This document shows positions 1-9,321 of a stretch of 64,000 nt of DNA, piece after piece. The stretch is from NCBI GenBank assembly GCA_023055505.1, contig JALIRH010000077.1, positions 1,674,001 to 1,738,000 of the forward strand. The letters run 5' to 3'. The stretch comes from Callipepla californica brunnescens (lineage: Eukaryota > Chordata > Aves > Galliformes > Odontophoridae). The notes below the pieces were generated by a model. That model was not told the origin of the DNA, searched no databases, and saw only the letters and a program-made list of their open reading frames with translations. The position numbers and the translations under genes are program-made. Positions within the stretch are counted from its first letter, which is position 1. Each line of letters opens with the position of its first letter.

Positions 1-3000
1 TGGAGTCACGACTGAAAATCTGTTTCAAAAGCATGAGAACCTTCATTAGCTAGAAGAAAAATGACAAGTGAAAGCAGGATCTTGTATAAGATAACCAACT
101 GCACAGGCTGAGGTGGCACAGAACTTGTTAGCCTGATTGATACCAAGGGATGAGCCTTGTAAAATGACCAGTACTCAAATGATCAAATGAAGGGCTTGGT
201 TGTCTTCACTCCCACCACAAACTAAACAAATCTCTACTTCTAGACATTTCAGACTGCCCAATACAAAAATTCTAACAACGTTTCCAGAATTAGAGTTCTG
301 CTCGGTGTACTCTTAGATGTGAAAAGAAAAAAAAAAAAAAAAAAAAAAAAGAAAATCTCTTACTACTTTTTTCTTTAATTACAGCTTAAAACCCCATGTT
401 TCTTCAATAAACTCCAACCGATATTGAACAGACACCCAACAGCACACATCAAAATACAGCATATACACTGGGACGATTTCAGAGCTGCACCATGCAGTAG
501 GCACGAAGGCCTCAAGCTGAACAGCAGAGAGCTGCTATAGAAAGAAGGGGAAAGCAAAGGATGAACTGAGACAATGGTTTGTCCTTGTCATCTTCTTTAT
601 TTCCAATCATTTTTTCTTAATGAAAAACAAATTGATTTGCAATGCTCTTTTCGTAAATAAATGAGAAAAAGGTTTGGTCTAAACAGAGAGAAATATCTAC
701 ACAATGCTACAACTCAATCATCACACACCAGTGGAACATAAGCAATGAGGAGTTTTAGTGGTGAAGAAACAGGGTAGAGCAGGAGGGCTTCTCTGACCAC
801 ACAGACAATCACATCTGAAACAAGTATTCAACCTCTAAGATACTTCTCATGAGCAAACGAGCTAAACTGCTATAAGCTTTCAGTCAATTCATCTTCAGTT
901 CTTTAAGGAAGGTGAAGATCAATGACCCTTACTTCACCACTGTCTGATGCAAAGATGAATCACTTGCATAACACCACAACCACGTAAAATAAACTTTTCT
1001 ACAGCTTCTCAAACAAAATAACCCATAAAAGTACTTGCACTGTCCTTCTAGGCAGCAAAGGTGTTGAACACATCTTATTTTTTGCCTTTCTGGTGCAATC
1101 GCAGTTCCACTCCACTGTATGTATTCATGAAGAAACAATCTGACATCACGCTTCCCTGCTTCGGAAGACTCCTATCTGGCTGCTTTCTTAAGCTCAATGC
1201 CAAAGTGGAAAACAAGAAGAAGAAAAAAAAAAAGAAAAAAAAAAACCTAGTGGTACATTCAACATTTGCTAACTTCCGAGGGCTGAATTCCTAACTTTAC
1301 AAAATTCTTTGATTATATCCTTTGAGCAAAACATCTGAGTACACATATAGGAATGTATCACCTCTGTGTCAAATGTTTTACAGTTCAAAGACAAAGATTC
1401 TTTCCCAAAAAAAGCTGACTCTCCAAGACTCTCTCTGCAGCAAGAAAATATTCACCAATATCTTCCTCAGCGGTATGATAAAGAAAACCACCACAAATTG
1501 CATAGAACCTTTTCTCCAGACAAGTGACATTTAGCCCACCGTTCCTACACGTTGCTGGCAGTCTTCCACTGCTCAAGTGTGCTAACATTAATAAAGAAAG
1601 TTTAAGGTGAGCAAGAACTCTCAAAAATATGTCAAGGACTTTGAGAGAAAAGCAGTATTAGAGAGTGAAAGTCATTACAGAAATGGAGAATAAGATCAAG
1701 TCTGTTATGATTCTCAAATCGCAGGGCTACCCAACTGCCTTATTAAATTGGCCTGCAAGAAGAAAAACAAGGACAATAAAACAGGAGAAACAAACCTCCC
1801 AAACTCTCTCCTGACACAAAGCACCTGAAAGTCTCCTTTAATTCAACTAATCTGAGAAATCAAGTCATTTTCTACAAGTGTATTTGAGCCTGGGCATCGT
1901 TGCGATTTATATTCACATGCAGACCTATTCTGCTTTCCTGTTAAGCATGTGTATATTGAGAGAGTAGAGAGAGGACGTAACACTAAAGCTTTTATTTGAA
2001 GTTTTTCATCTTTCCTGTGTTCACCCATCAAATCTCTCTATCCATCTTCTCCTCCATTTAAAAATATTTTTTAATTGTGCTCACATTATAACACTGCAGC
2101 ACCACTTGAAAATTACATGAAACCAAACTCTAAAATTTAAGGATGGGAATTTCCAAAGTCAAACGGCACATTTCCCAACAACTGACGGAAAGCAAAAAAA
2201 ACACCTCAAAAAGTAGAAGTTATTTTTCTTATATCAAATGAACTAATTCAATGAGGATGTTTCCTATTGGAAGAGGCATTAAAACCTGAGCAATTACTAA
2301 GTAAAATATTCATGAATTTAAATGACAAGGAGCAATCTTATACTGGTAAAGACAAATCATCTCATTAAAGCTTGGAAACACTCCTGGATTCAGTTATGAC
2401 AGAACTGAACACTTCAGTGTCTTGGTAACCTTTACTTTTTGGGCATTATTAATGTAAAAAGGACTGACAGCTTGATGAAAATGCTACAGCTTCATCCAGG
2501 GGGAATCCAGGACTGTTATCAAATCAGGAAAACAGAACTTCATGGAGTGATTTATTGAGAACAGAATAAACAACTGTTGGATTTTTTTTGTTTCTTTTCT
2601 AGTCAGAAATATACAACTAACATCAAAAATAAACAGCATTACTAAGATGGGACCTGAGTTGCCTTTAAATCTGAGATGGACGTGCCCAGCCTTTTTCCCT
2701 GTAGTGAGGCTTTGCGAAAGTTATGGAAGGTGGAGCCTGAACTGATCTACACCAGGAGCTCTTAAAAGACCTTCAGTTTGTGCTCAGACACAAAGATCTA
2801 CAGCTCAAGCTGCTGAACAAACCTCATCCAAGTCCTGAACATGCAGCGTGGCCCTCTCTGAGATGGTACCAGCACTGGCACTACACATCTGAAGATCACA
2901 TAGGCTGGGCAGCCTATGGAGATGGAGCACTATTTTATGCAAATGGACAGAGGATCAAAAGGAGAACCCAGGCAATGGTACCCAAACCCAAACAAAGATT

Positions 3001-4384
3001 AACAGCGATGAAGTGAACTTTTCAAGTAGAATTTTCTGCCTCATTTCTTCAGTCTCGTATTTGTCGTCTGTCCCAAGAGTATGTTCTGTCAGGAATCTTC
3101 CCTCCCAGAAAGCTGCCTGCATCTCAAAACTAATGCATCTCCCTCACACCGAGTCTTTTGCCTGCTTAATAAAAAATTCTTCATTAACAGGAAAACACCT
3201 AATGGTCTATTTTTCTTCAGCGGTAAGCCAAATCTGCATACTTGATATCTTACCTAACGTGAGCCATTTATACCAACTATGGCTTTCAATTTCTCCCCAT
3301 CATGACACAGGCTGCTTCTTCCAGACAGTACAGCAATCATTTAAGTCCCCAAAGAATACAAAAAGGAATATATTTGATTATTATTTGAGATACACTAACA
3401 TACAGTGCAAATACAGCAATGGGTGGTGGTTACAATTAAGGAAAGTCAGATACAATTTTAGTCAATAAAGATAATGCAGGAAGAGAGGATATTATGTTCT
3501 GGGATAAACAATTTAGTAATTATCAAAATGATAATGATACCAGACTGGTTATTCCAGAAAGGGAGAACACAGTAAACAGCATCCAACAACAGAAGAGACA
3601 AGGCTGATCCATTATGTGATCTCTTCAGAGTACTGTTTAGAGCCCTGATACACACAGGAGATGGTCGTCTTCATTTCCACTCACTTCAGAAAAAAAATCT
3701 TTCTGGAAAAATTTTCAGGAGGAAAATTCTGGCACTCTTCAGAGCATATTTGGTATTCTGTGATATGACATGTGACATTCAAATTCTGGCCCACAGACTG
3801 GAAAACCTAACCTACATTGTAAGCTTTCAAGTTCCTCTGTTGAAAATAATTTTCTTCTTTGCAAATCTAAAAGATACTGTAAGACAAAATACCAACACTA
3901 AAAAGGCAAACTGGAAAGGAAAAGCAAACAGCAGTGGATATCAGCACAACGCTGATACAGCCCTGTTGTATCAGTCTGACCACTTGGCTTTAAATATGGG
4001 ATGCAAATAAGTGGTAGGCTGCCATTTAAATCTACTCCTCATCATCAGTCTCTCCCTCTGCCTTTAGGACATACATCTGTATTGAAACCTACAGATCTGC
4101 ATGTCTGTAACAGTACCGAAAAATATTGTGGTTTCACAGTGCCTTGATGCAGAACTTAAATCAGACTACAACAGTGCCATGAGCTGATGTATTTAAGTCA
4201 TTATGCAAAGAAGAGAGCTTTCTACAGTTCACTGTGCAGCCCTATTCCTTTTACTCTCCATACAACAGTAGAGAACAGAAAAAAATCAAATACCTCCACA
4301 CCTGCTCAAGTGGTCTACACTAGAAATGTCCTCCAGTTACCATCCCATTCCACTTCCTGAAGACGACTGCCTTTCACATTGCTA
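1..4384. other. Stretch without recognised genes or repeats
   Basis: I see no convincing exon, RNA gene or repeat family here. A pure A run sits at about 328-350 and a broken A run at about 1222-1246. The longest open frame (3013-3468, plus) has ordinary AT-rich composition, no splice support and no recognisable domain, so it is treated as chance. Confidence 0.5.
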
Positions 4385-4785
4385 TCAGCACCACAGCTGA
4401 AATGCACCACACATCTCCTCGCCGGGCTCACACCCACCGGTTCTCTTCAGAAACATTCAGCAAGTATCCATGAATCACAGAATGATGGGGGTTGGAAGGG
4501 ACCTCCAGAGATCACTGAGTACAACCCCCAGTGAATGTCAACGCGTGCCATTTTTTCCTGCATGGAGGAATACAATGATGCACCTTTGCTTCATCAGCAC
4601 ATCCAAGTCATAAACCACTCTGTCAGACTGCCCCTCTGCTGCCAGCTGTTGCCACACAGCAACAAAATACAACAGATATCTGGGGGGAAGGTTCAGCCTC
4701 TACTGCCATACCACCAATGTCCACCCGTGATGCTGTGGGCCAAAAGAATAAAGCAGGAGGCATTTCTTTTGGAGAAGCCTTATAT
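4385..4785 (+). mobile_element. Mariner-like DNA transposon remnant, Galluhop-like
   Basis: This is non-coding debris of a Tc1/mariner element. The part from about 4620 to 4785 aligns by eye to 20065-20213 (shared words include gccacacagcaacaaaa and ctgccataccacca). It ends in a motif like ggaggcatttcttttggag, which matches the complement of the left end of the second copy at 19799. The left part up to 4472 and the right part from 4532 are separated by a short CR1 3' end, so the CR1 is younger than this element. The left boundary is approximate. The family name is from memory of avian mariners and was not searched. Confidence 0.6.
4473..4531 (-). mobile_element. Very short CR1 LINE 3' end nested in a mariner
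   Basis: The text atcacagaatg followed by ggttggaagggacctccag is the reverse complement of the CR1 3' terminus, so the element lies on the minus strand. Only about 59 bp remain, an extreme 5' truncation typical of CR1. The words atga at 4470-4473 and gtga at 4531-4534 border it. The mariner sequence resumes directly at 4532. Confidence 0.75.
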
Positions 4786-5961
4786 ATGATTGCTTTGTTG
4801 TGCTGTCTGTCCATCCGCAAGACATCAAGACAACTAAAAATGAAGTTCTTGAGAACAGCACAGAATACATCCAAGCACATCCAATATTTTCTCTCATCTC
4901 CTTGCTAAATGTAACGCCTGACAGGATGGTATTCCAGGCCTAACAAAAACAGAAGTTATGTCAGATAAAGTTTCTATGGAAATCTAGAAGCTGGATTCCC
5001 TAATTTCTATTATTTTCTACTTGAATTTGAGCTTCAGCACTGTCAGTATGCTTGGTAATTCAAATGTAGCTCAGGGAAATAGTTTAATTTTCAAGGATTA
5101 CAAAAAGAGGAGCTCAAAAATAAAGCTTTTTCCAAAATATTGCACCTCTTACTTGCCAGAATAACACAAAGATATTTGTAACACCTTGCAACATTCAACA
5201 TTTTCATCTAAGATGCAATGAAACAAAAATAAACATTGGAATTTCCCGTAAGAAGGCAAACCACTCTCACTTTTCTATTTGCTTCTATAGCATCGATCAT
5301 CAAGGAATTTCACACTGACTTGGAAGTTTCCAATCTAGCTGCCAGTGCTCGCAAGTACAGAAAATATTAAGGATTAGGAAACGCCTTCCTATGGCTATTC
5401 CAAGGGATCAAGAGCTACTGTGCAATCCCCAACTGCTCAGCTGGGTCTAAGAGCAGAGGCATCACAGAGGATGCGAAGGGGAAACTGAGGATGCTATACC
5501 TCCAGAAAAAAGCTGTTCTCTCTAAACAAGGGTTCTTGCACTTCCACGTCTCCTACTCAGAGCAGCAACGCAGGTGTGAGCTGTTTAATAAAAAACAAGC
5601 CTATTTCTCCAAGTACTGCCTTTATCATATACACATATTTGACAGTACTTGTGTTTAATTGTATTGTGACAACGTTGGAGTCAACTGGGTCAAAAGAAAC
5701 AGTCCTACTGTGACATATTTAACTTGAGCAATACTGCAAGAAAAAAATAAAGACATTAAAATCACTCAATCATAGGTAGAAACATGCAGTTTCCCTATAG
5801 TTTCGAGTGTACCATCAACTAATCTATTTTATTTGAGTCTATTCACTAGGTTGATTCAAATCCCAAAGTATAGCAGGGCTAAGAAGGACGTTTTCTCTGT
5901 GCTGTGCAGACAGCATTCGCGCTCACTGTCTTCAGGGAATCCTCCGACTGGTGCCTCCACG
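4786..5961. other. Stretch without recognised features
   Basis: AT-rich anonymous sequence. No splice-supported frame, RNA gene or repeat family was recognised. Confidence 0.5.
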
Positions 5962-6077
5962 TTTCAGATTCAAAAGGAGATTTCAAATACTTTTCTGGCA
6001 GTCCTTCAGCATTAACTATGACAACATCGATTTAGCAGAGAGATGCCAGATTTCATATCGCAATTGAGAGGGTGGGA
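5962..6077 (+). repeat. Left 116-bp direct repeat flanking copy 1
   Basis: This segment matches 9206-9321 along its full 116 bp without gaps, with about 10 substitutions (about 9%). Both begin tttcagattcaaaag and end gagagggtggga. The two repeats lie immediately outside the 3.1-kb duplicated unit of copy 1 and are absent around copy 2. This looks like a long target-site duplication made when the unit was inserted. Confidence 0.85.
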
Positions 6078-6080
6078 GAG

Positions 6081-6970
6081 CCTCTGCCAGGACCTCATCA
6101 CCTTCTCAGTTAAAAATTTCCTCCCAATCTAATGCCATTGCTCCTTGTCCTATCACTACCAGTCCATGAAAAAACACAATCATTCTCCCTACCTCTTACA
6201 GACTCCCTTTAAGCACTAGAAGGCAGCAAGGAGATCTCCTGGAGCCTTCTCATCTCTGGGTTGAACAAACACAGTTTCCTCAGCCTTTCCTCATAGGAGA
6301 GGCGCTCCACCGCTCTGATCATCTCTGTGGCCCTCCCCTGCACAAACACCTTCGCCTCTTCCTCATATGGGGAGCCCAGGCCTGGACACAGTGCTACAGA
6401 CGTGGCCTAACAAGGGCAGAGCAGAGGAGTACAATCACCTCCCTTCTCCCTGCTGCCTCCCTTTTTTAGATGCAGCTCAGGATGCAGCTGACCATCTGGG
6501 CTCTAACAACACACGGCTGTTCTGCAATAAGCTTTTTATCCACTGGGACCCCAGGTGCTACTCCACAGGGATGCTCTCAACGAGTTCTTCTTCCAGTCTG
6601 TACACCTATCAGAAATTGCCACAACCCATCTTGCACTTGGTCTTGTTGAACCTCACTAGGTTCACATGGGCTCACTGCCCAAGCTTGACCAGGTCCTCTG
6701 GATAGCATCCCTTCCTTCTGCCATATCAATTGCAACACTTGGCACCATCTGCTAGCTTCCTGAAGTTGCATTTAATCTGTATCCACATCACAGACAAAGA
6801 TGCTGAAGACCACCAGTCCCAAGTCAGAAACCTGAGAAACACCACTCGTCAGCAGCCTCTGTCTAGACACACAACCATGGAGCTCAGTCCTCCAGCCGTG
6901 ACCTTACAAACAGTTCCTTATCCACCAGACAGTCCACCCTTCAAACCCATATGTCACCAAAGTTTTGACA
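6081..6970 (-). mobile_element. CR1 LINE fragment, minus strand, lacking its 3' end
   Basis: The sequence follows the CR1 consensus in reverse: a block like tgccaggacctcatcacc, then cttgtcctatcactacc, ggcctggacacagtgct, cttgttgaacctcac and ttccttatccacca. It corresponds to the distal reverse-transcriptase ORF and upstream 3' region of CR1 and is full of stops. The CR1 3' terminus is missing because copy 1 of the duplicated unit begins inside the element. The intact end is seen at 13286 in copy 2. The 5' limit near 6970 is approximate. Confidence 0.8.
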
Positions 6971-7007
6971 TTGACTCTTTGGGTAGTGATGAGAGTGGAG
7001 GAGAGCA

Positions 7008-8042
7008 GTGATGCGGCTGCGGAACTGTGACATCAGCAGGACAGTCACAACGCAGGGTGTGTCAGGACACTATGAGAGGGGCAGCCCCACTCCCCAGTCG
7101 GTCTTTGGCGAGTGCAGCACGCACATCCGAAGGACCGAAGCTCAGGCAATCTTCATTGTCCAAGCTTTGCTGGGGACTCTGCAGAAGCCTGAGCTTCTAC
7201 AAGTGGTAGTCCACCATAGCACTGAGCAGCAGCCGTGTCAGGCCATGGCACCGCTGCTGAACGAGGGACAGCAGGTGAGTGAGGAGCAGAGCGGGATGGC
7301 TGAGGAGGCTCTGCCCTGCACTACCTCGGCACTCCAGAAACTCCGCGCTTTCGGACTCCTCCTCGCCGTCGGGCTCCTCCGTGCCATCGGGATCCTCTGC
7401 ACCGTTGCTGGGCTCCTCCTCACCGTCGGGCTCCTCCACGCCTTTACTGAGCTCCACCGCACCGTTGTTGGGTTCCTCCGCACTTTCGAGCTACTCCTCG
7501 CCATCGGGCTCGTCTGCGCCTTTACTGGGCTCCTGCACGCCTTTGCTGGGCTCCTTGGCACCTTTGCATGGCTCCTCTGCACTTTTGAGCTCCTCCTCAC
7601 CGTCGGGCTTGTCTGTGCATTTCCTTGGCTCCTCCGCACCTCTGCTCCGCTCCTCCGCACCTCTGCTCGGCTCCTCCGCGCTTTTGGGCTCCTCCTCGCC
7701 ATCGGACTCCTCCGTGCCGTCAGGCTCCTCCACGCCATTGCTGGGCTACTCCTCGCCATCGCGCTTCTCCTCCTCGTCGACCTCCTGGGCGTCTTTGCGG
7801 GGCTCCTCCTCGCCTTTGCTGTGCTCCTCCACACCATCGAGCTCCTCTGCACCTTAGCTGGGGTCCTCCTCGCCATCGGAGTCCTCTGTGCCTTTCTTTG
7901 GCTCCTCCGCACCGTTGGGCTCTTCCTCGCTGTCAGGCTCCTCCGCATCAAGCTGACCACCGCCTGCACAGGAGCCTTCAACAATGAGATGCGGCTTAGG
8001 GCTCAGCTCGATGACTCGGACACCTTGATGAGCACCGAGTAG
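7008..8042 (+). other. 344-codon open frame over the minisatellite (doubtful gene)
   Basis: An uninterrupted frame of 344 codons starts in unique sequence, crosses the repeat array and ends 85 bp before a TGTCACGG motif. Residues 1 to about 110 are mixed in composition. From about residue 112 to 315 it is a hydrophobic array of the form GLL-x-A/T-x in 6- or 7-residue steps. The same frame is intact in copy 2 at 14371-15405 with one Ile-to-Thr change. Because every unit is a multiple of three, all frames stay open easily, so length is weak evidence. The codon-aligned antisense frame (acidic EEP repeats) is an equally plausible ancestor. No start context, promoter or known domain supports translation. 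A consensus donor (CAG then gtgagt at 7275) also lies inside it. Confidence 0.2.
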
Positions 8043-8069
8043 GCTGGAGCACGGACACAGGAGGACCAT
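7197..8069 (-). pseudogene. Acidic EEP-repeat frame with three stops
   Basis: On the minus strand one frame runs from 8069 to 7197 and reads as an acidic low-complexity protein with units such as EEPDGE and EEPSKGA, six or seven residues long. Three in-frame stops interrupt it, at 7854-7856 (TAA), 7746-7748 (TAG) and 7491-7493 (TAG); the last two are single-base changes of Glu codons within otherwise normal units. All units keep the frame. Many differences between units fall at third positions of this frame (Asp GAC/GAT, Gly GGC/GGT), but several of those are CpG transitions, so this is suggestive only. The N-terminal ~40 residues and the C-terminal hydrophobic ~35 residues are not repetitive. 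Same stops in copy 2. I do not recognise the protein family. Confidence 0.35.
7345..7955 (+). repeat. GC-rich minisatellite, 18/21-bp units (copy 1)
   Basis: About 30 imperfect units follow one another, each starting near gggctcctcc and lasting either 18 bp (as in gggctcctcctcgccgtc) or 21 bp (as in gggctcctccacgccttta plus two). The array is strikingly GC-rich and C/T-skewed on the plus strand against an AT-rich background. Unit lengths differ only by multiples of three, so the reading frame is kept throughout, which points to former coding sequence. Confidence 0.9.
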
Positions 8070-8127
8070 GCAGTGCTACCGAGGGCAAAGAGGAGAACCT
8101 GAGAGTCCCAGATGCTCCCTGGGTGCC

Positions 8128-8343
8128 TGTCACGGTTTGATGATTTTTAACATCACACTGTGTCAGGCACTGAGAGTTAAAGCATTAATGCTCCTGTTCC
8201 ATGGACTGCTGAATTTCTTCGTGTTAGTTATATTGTGTAACTTTCTATCCCAGTATCTCATAGAATAAATTAACCTTCCCCCTCACATCATTGCTGCTGG
8301 TTTGGGTTTTTTTTTGGCCCTCGTTCTTGTGCTCTTGCAAACA
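8128..8343 (+). mobile_element. Possible short LTR or LTR edge (copy 1)
   Basis: The word tgtcacggtttga at 8128 resembles the 5' end of many avian ERV LTRs. It is followed by a polyadenylation signal AATAAA at 8264-8269 and a T-rich, GT-rich stretch. No target duplication or matching second LTR was found, and the 3' limit is a guess. It could equally be chance resemblance in the unique part of the unit. Confidence 0.3.
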
Positions 8344-9205
8344 TGGCCGTAAAGAGCTGCCCGCCCTGCTCCATTTCTGTGTCTCCAAGGACAGTCCCCC
8401 AGAGGATCCCATCCAAAAATTCCTTCCAAAACCCAAAGTTCACTTTCCTGAAGGTCACGATCCTGACTGTGATACCTGTCAGGTTCGTATTTCTTCAGAT
8501 CACAAACTCGACCAGAGCAGGACTGCTACAGCTCAGACTGCCTCTGATTTTAACGTCTTTAATGAACCCCTCAACACTGGTCAAACCATGCAACCAATTC
8601 AATCATTATGGCCTATATTCAGATGCAAATGATGCCAAAGAAACTCAGTTTCCTTTCCTTTTCTCCTGGAACAAGAATCTCATTTAATTTCATCCTTCCA
8701 AAAGCCACCAAAGTCTGCAGCTGCAGCTGCTCTGTCAGGTGATATAGATGCCTAGGATGCCAGTTTAACACTGCTCATTCACTTTCCATCACTCTTATTT
8801 CATAAATAAAATGAACGTCAAATTCTACACAAACTTTACCTCTCCAAAAAAACACAAAAAGGAGAAAAAAAAAAAAGACAAAAACAGAACATCTTATTAA
8901 GTTCTAGCAAACTTGTGCAAACAACCAAGAAGACAAGGCACACCTCACTAGCTCTGGATTTGCACGACGGCAATCAAAAAGTGAGAGACTGAGAGAAACA
9001 CGCAAAACCTACTCAGTGGCATGGAAAGACAGCACACAACCCAGCTCTTGCATCTTTAGGTTGACTGCGAAATTAAAACGTATGTTCAGACTCCCAAGGT
9101 AATTTCAGTCCTGAGCTGGATAATTGCAGGAACAGCACTATTCACTGGAAATGAGGCTCCAAGTGGACAAGCTGTAAAACAAGAAGTTTTATTTCCCACC
9201 AAACT
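8344..9205. other. Anonymous right part of the duplicated unit
   Basis: No family recognised. Two short overlapping open frames (8291-8632, 8343-8687) have no support. An A12 run lies at about 8863-8875. The last 78 bases are the more diverged edge of the unit. Confidence 0.5.
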
Positions 9206-9321
9206 TTTCAGATTCAAAAGCAGATTCCAAATAATTTTCTGGCAGTTCTCCAGCATTAACTATGACAACATCAATTGAGCAGAGAGATGCCAGATTTCAT
9301 ATCGCCTCTGAGAGGGTGGGA
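9206..9321 (+). repeat. Right 116-bp direct repeat flanking copy 1
   Basis: Partner of 5962-6077, gap-free, with about 10 substitutions. It starts at the point where homology to copy 2 stops (copy 2 continues ttctttggcc at 16585 while copy 1 reads tttcagattc). Confidence 0.85.

Larger units (their letters stand above)
6078..9205 (+). repeat. 3.1-kb duplicated unit, copy 1
   Basis: The segment is repeated in direct orientation at about 13444-16587 (offset 7363 across the core). Between about 6268 and 9127 I found one difference (T at 7387, C at 14750), and even an A12 run is the same length in both. The left edge (6081-6267) has seven substitutions, five of them in the first 53 bases. The right edge (9128-9205) lacks a 20-bp stretch present in copy 2 and has several more differences. 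Contents in order: minus-strand CR1 part, anonymous DNA, minisatellite, possible LTR edge, anonymous DNA. Confidence 0.95.

Noticed and set aside
3013..3468. 151-codon plus-strand frame
   Set aside because: About one frame of this length is expected by chance in 64 kb of AT-rich DNA. No splice signals, domain or codon bias seen.
7238..7984. Open frames of 248, 192 and 120 codons over the minisatellite (and the same at 14601-15350)
   Set aside because: They are other frames of the same array. Units of 18 or 21 bp keep all frames open, so length means nothing here.
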